In this document: piece by piece, positions 1 to 6,856 of the stretch
Position numbering within the stretch: the stretch's first letter is position 1
Layout of the letters: each line of letters starts with the position of its first letter
IMG/VR virus record: IMGVR_UViG_3300031569_000015
Coordinates: 1 to 40,779 of that record
Length of the DNA: 40,779 nt
Strand: one strand, 5' to 3'
Origin: a virus
Translations under genes and position numbers: made by a program
The notes under the pieces: generated by a model
The model's database searches: none
Seen by the model: the letters and a program-made list of their open reading frames with translations, nothing else
Told to the model about the DNA's origin: nothing

Positions 1-1181
1 GGGTTGACAAAGTGTTAGACTTTTTAAAAACACATAGTATACCGGTTAAAGATAACATGATCGACCAGATTGCCACTATATCAACTAACAACGATAAAGA
101 GTTAGGTAAACTAATTGGTAATGCTTTTAGAGAAGTTGGTGAAACAGGTGTTGTAACAATGCAGCCTTCAGAAGGAGGTGTTACAGAGGTTGAGATTGTC
201 GAAGGTGTAGAATATGGTAAAGGATATGCTCACCCTAACTTTGTAACTAACAAAGAGAAAAACACTGTAGAACTAGAAAATACTTTAGTTTTGATCATGG
301 ATTCAAAAATTGAATCGATTAGACAAGTGCAACCAGTTCTAGAGCATGTAATAAAAAATAATAAGCCCTTACTTATAATAGGTGAAGTAGAAGCAGGTGT
401 TCTGTCCGCTTTAGTTATGAATAGAATGAAAGGAAACATAAAGATTAATGTTATAGATCCACCATCCTATGGGTTAAGAAGAAAAGAAATATTAAGTGAT
501 TTAGCTTTATTAACTAATTCTAAGATTATTGATGAAGATCTAGGTGATGATTTAAATGTTATAAAAGTTGATTACTTAGGATCATGCATTAAAGCAACTT
601 CCACAGCAGATCAAACTATAATTCAAGTTGATGAACCTTCAGAAGAGATAGAAGATATAATCAAAAAGATTAAGAAAGATCTATTAAAGCAAAACAAAGC
701 ACATGTTGTTATTGGGCTGGAATTAAGACTAGCTAGGTTGTCAGCTAAAGTTGCAGTTGTAAAAGTAGGTGCAAATTCAGATATTGAATTAAAAGAAAAA
801 ACAGATAGAGTAGAAGACGCTATCTGCGCTACTAAAGCCGCTATAAAAGAAGGTATAGTTCCTGGAGGTGGAATTGCATTACTTGATGCTTCGCAAAATA
901 TAAAATCAAGCAATAAGTATGAAGATGTTCTTTTAAACGCTATTCAAGCGCCTTTTAAGACCATTTTAAGTAATGCTGGTATTGATCCATCCAAATTAAA
1001 AAACAAACAGAAGATCGGAATAGGATTAGATGTGGTTACAGGAAATATGGTAAATATGGTTGAGTCAGGAATTATTGATCCTTTATTAGTAACTAAAAGT
1101 GCATTAATAAATGCGGCTTCCGTAGCGACTACTATATTATCCACCGATTGTGTGATTAACAATTTAAGAGTTGAATCATGA
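1..1181 (+). CDS. groEL: Phage-encoded chaperonin GroEL (Hsp60), 5' end outside the window
   Basis: Group I chaperonin subunit, an ATP-driven folding chamber in the cytoplasm that works with GroES. The reading frame is open from base 3, so the N-terminal equatorial part with the nucleotide-binding DGTTT loop lies upstream; about 393 residues are visible. Seen: the GETGVVTM stretch, the apical domain (KGYAHPNFVTNK, KPLLIIGEVEAGVLSALV, GLRRKEIL), the intermediate-domain VEDA motif carrying the ATPase aspartate (Asp398 in E. coli), the PGGGIAL glycine loop, and the C-terminal SALINAASVATTIL helix. Compared with E. coli GroEL it lacks roughly 15 residues just before RLARLSAKVAVVKVG, and it has no Gly-Gly-Met tail, ending NNLRVES. 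Its stop overlaps the GroES start (ATGA), so the two are probably translationally coupled. It is divergent but shows no frameshift, so I read it as functional. A virion folding client is inferred. Confidence 0.95.
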   Translation, partial: VDKVLDFLKTHSIPVKDNMIDQIATISTNNDKELGKLIGNAFREVGETGVVTMQPSEGGVTEVEIVEGVEYGKGYAHPNFVTNKEKNTVELENTLVLIMDSKIESIRQVQPVLEHVIKNNKPLLIIGEVEAGVLSALVMNRMKGNIKINVIDPPSYGLRRKEILSDLALLTNSKIIDEDLGDDLNVIKVDYLGSCIKATSTADQTIIQVDEPSEEIEDIIKKIKKDLLKQNKAHVVIGLELRLARLSAKVAVVKVGANSDIELKEKTDRVEDAICATKAAIKEGIVPGGGIALLDASQNIKSSNKYEDVLLNAIQAPFKTILSNAGIDPSKLKNKQKIGIGLDVVTGNMVNMVESGIIDPLLVTKSALINAASVATTILSTDCVINNLRVES

Positions 1182-1438
1182 GAGCATTAGGTAGAAATTT
1201 AATTATACAAAAAATAGAAGAAGGTACAACTAAAACAGAAGGTGGCTTACTACTTGCTGAATTACATAAAGATGACATTAGGTATATAAAAGCTAATGTT
1301 ATAGATGTTGGTGAGGAAATAAAAGGTCTTAATAAAAAAGATATAATATTTTATGATCGTCACGCTGGTCACAAAATTGAAATACAAGAAGAAATTTATC
1401 ACGTTATAAAAGCTCAAGACGTGGTTGTTGTTTTATGA
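1178..1438 (+). CDS. groES: Co-chaperonin GroES (Cpn10)
   Basis: An 86-residue co-chaperonin that caps the GroEL chamber as a heptamer. Seen: an N-terminal strand (LGRNLIIQKIE), a mobile-loop region at about residues 16-33 with the hydrophobic GGLLLAE segment (LLL at 24-26, matching the IVL that binds GroEL apical domains), the K-A-N-V-I-D-V-G strand, a KKDIIFYDRHAG turn, and a C-terminal strand KAQDVVVVL matching the ESDILAIVE end of GroES. It is slightly shorter than bacterial GroES (about 97 residues), with a short roof hairpin. It overlaps groEL upstream and the next gene downstream by four bases each (ATGA), forming a tight cassette. T4 gp31 is the classic phage precedent for a capsid-folding co-chaperonin. 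Confidence 0.93.
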   Translation: MRALGRNLIIQKIEEGTTKTEGGLLLAELHKDDIRYIKANVIDVGEEIKGLNKKDIIFYDRHAGHKIEIQEEIYHVIKAQDVVVVL

Positions 1439-1878
1439 AAAAGCTAGAGGCAATAGAATTAAAAAACCTAAATGTTCTCAAACATTATCGTATAATACGT
1501 AAATGGGCTTCCAAAAACAATGACCTAAGAGAGGCAGATTTAGAATTATTAATATATTTAGATTGTATAGATTTATTTACAAAAAAAGATTTTGAATTAG
1601 GAGTTTATTCTTATAGTTGGGATAATAGAAGATGGAGTAGGTTAATAAAAGGGGATTGGATAAAAGTATGGAGAACCAGGAATAGAACCACTCAAAAATA
1701 TAATATTTATAAAGTATCTTTTAAAGGTAAACAACTTATAAGTAGAATATACAGAATTATGTTAGGGGAAGAAGATCTTCCTACTAGCCCAAGAAGAAAT
1801 TCAATAATAAAAAGAAAAACGTATATGGATAAAGTTTTAACTAAAGCTATATATGAAGTAAATAAAGATAATAATTAA
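1435..1878 (+). CDS. Winged-helix-like conserved phage protein
   Basis: 147 residues, basic, no signal or membrane segment. The middle (about residues 35-105) reads like a small winged helix: helices around LREADLELLIYLDCIDLF and FTKKDF, a helix around WDNRRWSRLIKGDW, then a wing-like pair of strands (IKVWRTRNRTTQKYNIYKVS) and a closing helix (FKGKQLISRIYRIML). This is the arrangement of MarR-type DNA-binding proteins, and I recall similar proteins from marine phages, but no homology search was possible. It overlaps groES by ATGA and so belongs to the chaperonin cassette. It could be a late-gene regulator; that role is inference. Confidence 0.6.
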   Translation: MKKLEAIELKNLNVLKHYRIIRKWASKNNDLREADLELLIYLDCIDLFTKKDFELGVYSYSWDNRRWSRLIKGDWIKVWRTRNRTTQKYNIYKVSFKGKQLISRIYRIMLGEEDLPTSPRRNSIIKRKTYMDKVLTKAIYEVNKDNN

Positions 1879-1888
1879 ACTAAAAATT

Positions 1889-2110
1889 ATGCACGATATG
1901 AAATACGATCCATCAATGGAAAAATTAAAACCAGGTAGTAAAGTTGGTATAGTAGGTGAATCTCATGTATGGGATGGGCCTCTAGATCAATCTGGAAGAC
2001 CTCACGGTATGGGCTCAAGCTCTGGAATAACAGGTATGCAAATACTAAAGGCACCAACCCCTTATAAACCACTTAACGCGGTTTTATGTGCTCAGGGTAA
2101 CAAATATTAA
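1889..2110 (+). CDS. Small hypothetical protein
   Basis: 73 residues from ATG at 1889; a second in-frame ATG at 1898 would give 70 residues. It is rich in Gly, Pro and Ser (KLKPGSKVGIVGESHVWDG, SGRPHGMGSSSGITGMQIL) and has no membrane segment or recognisable catalytic motif. It lies 10 bases after the winged-helix-like gene and 10 bases before the Gly-rich repeat protein, with an A/T-rich leader. I do not recognise it. The composition and position fit a small structural protein or a domain cut away from a virion protein, but this is only context. Confidence 0.55.
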   Translation: MHDMKYDPSMEKLKPGSKVGIVGESHVWDGPLDQSGRPHGMGSSSGITGMQILKAPTPYKPLNAVLCAQGNKY

Positions 2111-2120
2111 AATATAAAAA

Positions 2121-3788
2121 ATGGGATTATTTAGAACATCAGATGGTATTATAAGTCAAGCTATGCCTTTAACGGCAGCTATGATTGCCTCTATAGATCA
2201 AAGGCCAGCTTGGTTATTTGAAAACCAAAGCGGAACTTTAGGCACAAACTTAAACTCTTCAGTAATATATTGTGGAACAATGCCGGCAGATGGCACAGGA
2301 TCTATTTCTGTTATTTTACCAGGAGTATCTTCAACAGGTGTTTTTAGCCTTCAAGTAACAAATGGTGGAACAGAATATGTTACCGCTAATAACGTTGCTA
2401 CAACATCAGACACTGGTAATGGAAGTGGCTTAACTTTAGATATTGTGGCTACTCCAGCAACTTTTTCTGGACCCGTTGGTGGAGATGGTGATTACACAAT
2501 AGGAGCAATAGATACTTTTGTACCTGCTTTAGCCGGAGCATCTGGAACAATAGATAGTATAACGACAATTGGAGCACCCACTGCTTTAACCCTAATACAA
2601 GGTGGAATTGGTTATGATGAAACTCTTCCATATACTTACGCTACAACAGTGTCACCTACTGGTGGAACTGGCTTAACTATAAGTGTTACAGGAGCATCAG
2701 GTGCAGCTGCTTCATTTACTGGACCTACTGGTGGAAATGGAAGATATATAGATCCTTTAAATACTTACTTCACTCAAGTGACATCGTTTTCACCAGCTGG
2801 CGCGGTTGGAACAATTGATAGTGCCGGATTCCCTGGTGGTCCAGGTTTTGGCAACCCCACCTCAATAACTATCACTGGCGGATTAGATAGTTATGCTGAC
2901 GGTACAGTAGTTGAAATTCTGCAAGTTCTCGACGATGGTGGGTCAGGATCAATTTTTGGCAATTATTTGACCGATATAATGTATCCAACTTCACAACCCT
3001 CTGGTTCAAATATTTTATATGGGGTTCAAAACCCGATGAGTGGAGACATCCCACAGGTAGGAAACTTTCTTAAATCCGAATTCCAGGGTACTCCGGGATC
3101 TAGCAAATTCCCAGCTGGAACATATATAACAGCTGTTAGTGAAAGTGGTGGAGTTTATACGTTAACACTAAGCGCAAATACAACTGGTTCATTTTCAGGT
3201 TCGTTTGGTGATGATTCGTTGATAATTTATAAGAATGTTGGATATGGTTCTACGTTCACAGTGGTAGCTGGAACACCCGCTTCAATTACAACATTTGCTA
3301 TAGATAATCCTGGTTCTGGTTATGATGTTGGAGACGTTGTGTCACCAACGCTTATTGGAGCTGGAACACCCGCTTCATTCTCTGTTGCCACATTATCAAC
3401 TACCGGTAATCCAGCTACGGTAACACTAGCCGGAATAGGTGGTTACACTGTAGGCCAAGAAGTTGAAATTCAACAAACTGGTGCTACTGGCTCTAAAGTT
3501 ACAATAGTTGAAAGTGATAATCCTGTAGTTTCAGCTACAGTAGGTAATAATGCAGGTCTTAATTATAGCGTTGGAGATATTATAACAATTGCACAAGCTG
3601 GTAGCGATTTAAATGCTACGCTTGTTGTAAGCAAACGAGCGCTTAAACCGTTGGTTTCACAAGCTGTAACGTTTACTGGTTTACAATCTGGATCAATACT
3701 TCCAGTTTCTGTAGATTATGTAACAGCAGTAGGTGGAGGTACTGGTGCTGATCCTGTAACAGTAGCTAACTTTATAGTAGGTAGATAA
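2121..3788 (+). CDS. Gly/Thr-rich beta-repeat virion protein (fibre, decoration or tail appendage)
   Basis: 555 residues, almost all Gly, Thr, Ser, Val and Ala with very few Cys or Trp, typical of beta-rich phage appendage proteins. It contains degenerate repeats: two related blocks at about residues 90-175 and 175-265 (TGNGSGLTLDIV...FSGPVGGDGDYTIGAIDTF, then TGGTGLTISVTG...FTGPTGGNGRYIDPLNTYF), and later several copies of a short unit of the form G-x-x-Y-x-V-G-D/Q-x-V (PGSGYDVGDVV, GIGGYTVGQEVEI, GLNYSVGDIITI). The same kind of unit occurs twice in the 1,779-aa tail protein at 18,678. The C-terminal part (TGLQSGSILPVSVDYVTAV) resembles structural proteins that begin or end with such a strand domain. 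Exact role unknown. The stop overlaps the next start by one base. Confidence 0.6.
   Translation: MGLFRTSDGIISQAMPLTAAMIASIDQRPAWLFENQSGTLGTNLNSSVIYCGTMPADGTGSISVILPGVSSTGVFSLQVTNGGTEYVTANNVATTSDTGNGSGLTLDIVATPATFSGPVGGDGDYTIGAIDTFVPALAGASGTIDSITTIGAPTALTLIQGGIGYDETLPYTYATTVSPTGGTGLTISVTGASGAAASFTGPTGGNGRYIDPLNTYFTQVTSFSPAGAVGTIDSAGFPGGPGFGNPTSITITGGLDSYADGTVVEILQVLDDGGSGSIFGNYLTDIMYPTSQPSGSNILYGVQNPMSGDIPQVGNFLKSEFQGTPGSSKFPAGTYITAVSESGGVYTLTLSANTTGSFSGSFGDDSLIIYKNVGYGSTFTVVAGTPASITTFAIDNPGSGYDVGDVVSPTLIGAGTPASFSVATLSTTGNPATVTLAGIGGYTVGQEVEIQQTGATGSKVTIVESDNPVVSATVGNNAGLNYSVGDIITIAQAGSDLNATLVVSKRALKPLVSQAVTFTGLQSGSILPVSVDYVTAVGGGTGADPVTVANFIVGR
3266..3377 (+). repeat. 19-nt direct repeat inside the beta-repeat gene
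   Basis: The 19-base sequence agctggaacacccgcttca occurs at 3266-3284 and again at 3359-3377. The 93-base offset equals 31 codons, so both copies read in the same frame (AGTPAS). It marks a recent internal duplication of a beta-repeat unit. Confidence 0.85.
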
Positions 3789-3991
3789 TGAGCTACAATC
3801 AGCAAAGTAATCCATTTGGAGCTGCTCAATCAGCAACTGGTCAAGGATGTGCTGAAACTTCTCAGGGATGTATCAGAAAATCTTCTAACGGAAGCTTTTA
3901 TATTTTAAATAATAAAAAAGGTGGAACCTGGAGAAGTGGTTTTAAAACAAGAGACGAAGCTGTAAAACAATTAGCAGCGATACACGCTTAA
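3788..3991 (+). CDS. Small conserved phage protein with YILNNKKGGTWRSGFKTRDEA module
   Basis: 67 residues. The N-terminal 30 residues are polar with two Cys (QGCAETSQGCI). The C-terminal 38 residues form a compact strand-strand-strand-helix unit ending KTRDEAVKQLAAIHA. This matches a very common small phage pattern in which a strand pair (x-F-x-I-x-N) is followed by a helix beginning T-x-x-E-A-x-x-x-L. Function unknown; such modules are often suspected nucleic-acid or protein binders. The start overlaps the preceding stop (TAATG), so the two are probably translated in succession. Confidence 0.65.
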   Translation: MSYNQQSNPFGAAQSATGQGCAETSQGCIRKSSNGSFYILNNKKGGTWRSGFKTRDEAVKQLAAIHA

Positions 3992-4001
3992 AAAATATAT
4001 T

Positions 4002-4490
4002 ATGAAAAAAGGACATTACGGACATTATAGTGGAAATGCTGGGCACTCAAAACATGCAACTAATTCATGGGAGGAAGAAGATGTAAAAAGAGGTAAAAAA
4101 CAAATGGCTGAAGGCAACACAGGACATGCTGAAGCATTGTTTGATGATGCACACGGTAGTTATAACTATGGTGCTGCTCATCGAAAAAGTAGAGTACATA
4201 ATCACACTGGTGGTCCAGATAATGTAGGTGTGATAACAGAAACACAGCCATTTATTGACAAAAATAGAAAAGCTGCTAATCTGCCTCCAACGGGTCATAG
4301 TGAAAGAATCCTTGGAGTGAGAAACGCTGAGGCGCCATTCGTTCCACCTCTAAGAGAAACACCTGCGTTTAACGTTGAAAAAAAATCTATTGGTTCTCAT
4401 GTATTAGGTGGAATAAAAAGTGTTGCTGGATTTCTTATGGGATCTTCACCAACTAGAAGAGCGGGTAATAGCTTGCTTAACAAATTATAA
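4002..4490 (+). CDS. Hypothetical His/Gly-rich protein
   Basis: 162 residues. The N-terminal third is unusually rich in His and Gly (KKGHYGHYSGNAGHSKHATNS), with more His later (GHAEALFDDAHGSYNYG, HRKSRVHNHTGG). The C-terminal end carries a weakly hydrophobic stretch (IGSHVLGGIKSVAGFLMG) followed by a basic tail. No known domain is recognised. It sits in a run of small late genes and may be a minor virion component; the His pattern could bind metal, but no defined motif supports that. Confidence 0.6.
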   Translation: MKKGHYGHYSGNAGHSKHATNSWEEEDVKRGKKQMAEGNTGHAEALFDDAHGSYNYGAAHRKSRVHNHTGGPDNVGVITETQPFIDKNRKAANLPPTGHSERILGVRNAEAPFVPPLRETPAFNVEKKSIGSHVLGGIKSVAGFLMGSSPTRRAGNSLLNKL

Positions 4491-4528
4491 AAGTAAAACA
4501 AACAGAGTAAACTGAAAATCACATAAAA

Positions 4529-4570
4529 CAAACAACAAACAACAAACAACAAACAACAAACAACAAAAAA
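4529..4570 (+). repeat. 7-nt tandem repeat (caaacaa) in a 5' leader
   Basis: Five perfect copies of caaacaa lie at 4529-4563, followed by a degenerate sixth copy caaaaaa at 4564-4570. The array ends eight bases before the ATG at 4579 and fills most of the 88-base gap between genes. The leader is almost free of G and T on the + strand and so would be unstructured as mRNA, which fits Bacteroidota-type translation initiation without a Shine-Dalgarno sequence. Copy number could vary by slippage. Confidence 0.9.
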
Positions 4571-4578
4571 CAAAAATT

Positions 4579-5037
4579 ATGGCAAAATTCATTAAATTTA
4601 GAATTGACAACGCGGAAACATTAACAGGTGGAAACGGACAAAGAGACGTATTATTAGACGTTTCAAAAATTGAAAGCATTTCAGATGGTGCAGCTGCTGG
4701 ATCAGTGGTTATTACATTAAGCGAGTACGTAGGTTTAGACACTGCTGGCGCAGACACAGCTGGATCAGTAGGTGGAAGACTACTTACATTAACTACAGGA
4801 CTAAACACAGGTTCAAATCCAGTTTCTGGCGGTACCGATGCAGTAGCAATTGTTGTTCCAACGGTTCCTTCTGTATATCAAAACATGCCTTCACAAGCTG
4901 TAAACAAAGCGTTAACTGCTAATCCAGGTGGAGTTTCTTCACAGGTTCAATTAGCATTAGATGGTGGTGGTGTAAGAGGAACTGATAGCCAAATGTACTT
5001 TGTACAAGCTTCATTTGATTCAAGCAATACTATATAA
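4579..5037 (+). CDS. Putative small virion protein behind the caaacaa leader
   Basis: 152 residues, no membrane segment. The first half looks like a beta-sheet domain (AKFIKFRIDNAETLTG, RDVLLDVSKIESI, GSVVITLSEYVGLDTAG), and the second half is Gly/Ser/Ala rich (VNKALTANPGGVSSQVQLAL, GGGVRGTDSQMYFVQASFDS). A direct echo, DTAGADTAGSVGG, sits in the middle. The long unstructured A-rich leader with a tandem repeat suggests high expression, so a decoration or other abundant head protein is plausible. I do not recognise a family; function is inferred from context only. Confidence 0.6.
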   Translation: MAKFIKFRIDNAETLTGGNGQRDVLLDVSKIESISDGAAAGSVVITLSEYVGLDTAGADTAGSVGGRLLTLTTGLNTGSNPVSGGTDAVAIVVPTVPSVYQNMPSQAVNKALTANPGGVSSQVQLALDGGGVRGTDSQMYFVQASFDSSNTI

Positions 5038-5046
5038 TAAGTATTA

Positions 5047-5202
5047 ATGAAACCTCGAGGATTTGGCGATAGTATAGCAAAATTCACTGAAAAAACAGGA
5101 ATTAAGACCGTTGTAGATAGAATGTCTGACGGTCTTAACATTCCTTGTGGATGCGCTCAGCGCCAAGAGTGGTTCAATAAAAAAATTCCTTATAACAATT
5201 AA
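5047..5202 (+). CDS. 51-aa protein with CGCxxRxxWxN motif
   Basis: A short gene, ATG 5047 to TAA 5202, 51 residues, placed exactly between its neighbours. Residues 33-49 read PCGCAQRQEWFNKKIPY. This matches a pattern I recall from many small phage proteins (C-G-C-x-x-R-x-x-x-x-N-x-x-x-P-Y), with the paired Cys possibly part of a metal site or a disulfide. The N-terminal part (GFGDSIAKFTEKTGIKTVVD) looks like an amphipathic helix. Function unknown. The motif, the tight spacing (9 bases after the upstream stop, 1 base before the next ATG) and the lack of any other gene here support it being real. Confidence 0.72.
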   Translation: MKPRGFGDSIAKFTEKTGIKTVVDRMSDGLNIPCGCAQRQEWFNKKIPYNN

Positions 5203-5203
5203 T

Positions 5204-5551
5204 ATGGCTTTTAAAATGAAGTCCCCGTTTAGATTAGACCTTTTAACCACATCAATGTTTGAAAGAGATATGGAAGGTGATCCTGTTCACGCTAGAACAC
5301 CTAAAAATGGAGTTATCATTTTAAACAAAGATTCTAAAGATCCGCATGAAAAATTAAACACGGTGATTCATGAATTAGAACATGTTAGACAATATAAAGC
5401 TGGGGAATTAGATTATGGTACTAACGGTGCTGGAAAAGAAATTGTATTATGGAAAGGTAAAGAATATCCTTACTCTGATATGGCATCTGGCGATCCAACA
5501 AAACCTTGGGAAATCAAACCTTATAAATTAGAAAAAAAACTTAATACTTAA
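5204..5551 (+). CDS. Small HExxH zinc metallopeptidase-like phage protein
   Basis: 115 residues from the ATG at 5204. A longer frame exists from 5147 but would overlap the 51-aa gene by 56 bases, so the shorter start is preferred. Seen: a zinc-protease helix with H-E-L-E-H at residues 56-60 (NTVIHELEHVRQY), then KGKEYPYSDMASGDPTKPWE at 84-103, where Glu103 may be the third metal ligand. The same layout, a short HExxH helix followed by W-K-G-K-x-Y and P-W-E-x-x-P/A-Y, recurs in small marine phage proteins of unknown role. It might process a virion protein or act on the cell wall. The head maturation protease is otherwise missing from this window, so that role should be considered, without direct evidence. 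Confidence 0.7.
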   Translation: MAFKMKSPFRLDLLTTSMFERDMEGDPVHARTPKNGVIILNKDSKDPHEKLNTVIHELEHVRQYKAGELDYGTNGAGKEIVLWKGKEYPYSDMASGDPTKPWEIKPYKLEKKLNT

Positions 5552-5568
5552 TAAAAAAAAACAAAAAA

Positions 5569-6360
5569 ATGAATAAAAAATTAGACTACGAAGGAGCATC
5601 TAAAAGAAAAGGTGCTGCTGAATCAGAAGAGCTTACAGAAAAAGGACCAGTAGATGGAATGGATGAAAAAACGGGTGCTAGCAGAATGGGCTTTACACAA
5701 AACTTTGGTGCAGCTAGACAAAACAGTTATGCAAAAGGAGCTGCGAGAGTAGCTAGTATAATGAGCTTTGGTGCATCTAAAAAGAAAGGTGCAGCTGATG
5801 AAACTGGAAAACAACATTCACATGAGGCTTCAAGCACTTCGTCAAGTGCCCCTAGTTTAACTTCGGCTCCATCAACAACTTCATCAAGTGCAGTCATAAA
5901 GAGTCTTGGTGTTAAAGCTCCTACAGTAGAAGATTTTGGAGGTGAAGTGCCAAAATCACCTACGTTAACAGGAAATAGTTATACAGCACCTACGTCATCA
6001 CAAGACGTAGCTGATACTTCAGAAAGAGGTAGAGAATTTTATGGTGAACAGATGGATCTTGAAGGTGGTGTTAAAACTGGCATGAATTACAGTCAAAGAG
6101 ATGTAAATTTAGGTAGAAATGCGAGATTTCATTATGATTTAGAAGGAGGAGACAATGCGGGAGGTAATGCCACAAGATTGACTGCTGATAAGGAGGCAAG
6201 CTACGATAAATTTTTTGGAGGAACATCAGGACATACTAGTCCTGGAGGAAAATATACTAATGTTGGTACTGATCCTGATAATAATAAAGCAATTGTTGAG
6301 AATTATAAAAGTGGAACGCCATTTAAACCAAGTTTGAAAAATAAAAATATGGGATTCTAA
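5569..6360 (+). CDS. Hypothetical low-complexity protein with KGAA repeats
   Basis: 263 residues, polar, probably largely disordered. Short motifs recur: SKRKGAAESE (about residue 11), YAKGAARVAS (about 58) and SKKKGAADET (about 71), with two FGA(A/S) elements nearby. Residues 85-125 are Ser/Thr rich (EASSTSSSAPSLTSAPSTTSS). The C-terminal half holds Gly-rich segments (DLEGGDNAGGNAT, SGHTSPGGKYTN). No enzymatic motif or membrane segment. It starts after an A-rich leader and ends flush against the holin-like gene. A minor head or internal protein is possible, but I do not recognise it. Confidence 0.55.
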   Translation: MNKKLDYEGASKRKGAAESEELTEKGPVDGMDEKTGASRMGFTQNFGAARQNSYAKGAARVASIMSFGASKKKGAADETGKQHSHEASSTSSSAPSLTSAPSTTSSSAVIKSLGVKAPTVEDFGGEVPKSPTLTGNSYTAPTSSQDVADTSERGREFYGEQMDLEGGVKTGMNYSQRDVNLGRNARFHYDLEGGDNAGGNATRLTADKEASYDKFFGGTSGHTSPGGKYTNVGTDPDNNKAIVENYKSGTPFKPSLKNKNMGF

Positions 6361-6825
6361 GTGAGTAAAAAGAAATTCAAAGATACTAAGGTTGGGCAGT
6401 TTTTAAACAAAATTGCCCCTAGTATCCTTGGAACTGTAGGTGGTGTAATACCAAATGCTGGATTATTAGGATTAATAAAAAACTTAATAACAAAAGAATC
6501 TGATATTATAATATCTCCACAAGATAAAGAAACTGCTCTTATTCTATTAGAGCAAGATATGATAGAACTAAAAGAAGTATCAAAACGTTGGGAGAGTGAT
6601 ATGAAAAGCGATTCATGGCTTAGTAAAAACACACGACCAATGAGTTTAATATTTTTAACTATCATGACAATAGCTCTTATATGGGTTGACAGTCATCATT
6701 TAATATCTTTGACTGTAGAAGAAGAATGGATCAGTTTGTTAAAAACTTTAACAACAACTGTTTACGTAGCCTATTTTGGGTCACGAGGAGCGGAAAAATT
6801 CAAATCTATAAGTAATAATAACTAG
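6361..6825 (+). CDS. Holin-like three-helix membrane protein (GTA_holin_3TM type)
   Basis: 154 residues starting with GTG directly after the previous stop. Three hydrophobic segments: about 18-42 (APSILGTVGGVIPNAGLLGL), 93-109 (PMSLIFLTIMTIALIWV) and 123-140 (WISLLKTLTTTVYVAYFG), ending with a charged tail. Between the first two lies a charged helix and the sequence RWESDMKSDSWLSKNTRP. This is the signature layout of the 'holin of three transmembrane helices' family seen in gene transfer agents and marine phages (R-W-x-x-D, then S-W-L-S-x-x-x-R-P before the second helix). Expected role: membrane permeabilisation that lets the endolysin out. It is separated from the M15 endolysin gene by 31 kb, so the lysis genes are not clustered. 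Confidence 0.75.
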   Translation: MSKKKFKDTKVGQFLNKIAPSILGTVGGVIPNAGLLGLIKNLITKESDIIISPQDKETALILLEQDMIELKEVSKRWESDMKSDSWLSKNTRPMSLIFLTIMTIALIWVDSHHLISLTVEEEWISLLKTLTTTVYVAYFGSRGAEKFKSISNNN

Positions 6826-6856
6826 TAGGTTAACTAATCAAATTAAATTAAAAAAA

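Noticed and set aside
1-1181. GroEL as a degraded pseudogene
   Set aside because: The frame is open across all visible conserved blocks, with key ATPase and apical motifs present. The missing N-terminus is due to the window edge.
4529-4570. Possible CRISPR or iteron array
   Set aside because: The units are 7 bases, contiguous and without spacers, and lie in one gene's leader. No replication gene is adjacent.
5147-5203. Longer start for the HExxH gene
   Set aside because: It would overlap the 51-aa gene by 56 bases in another frame. The ATG at 5204 directly after that gene's stop fits better.
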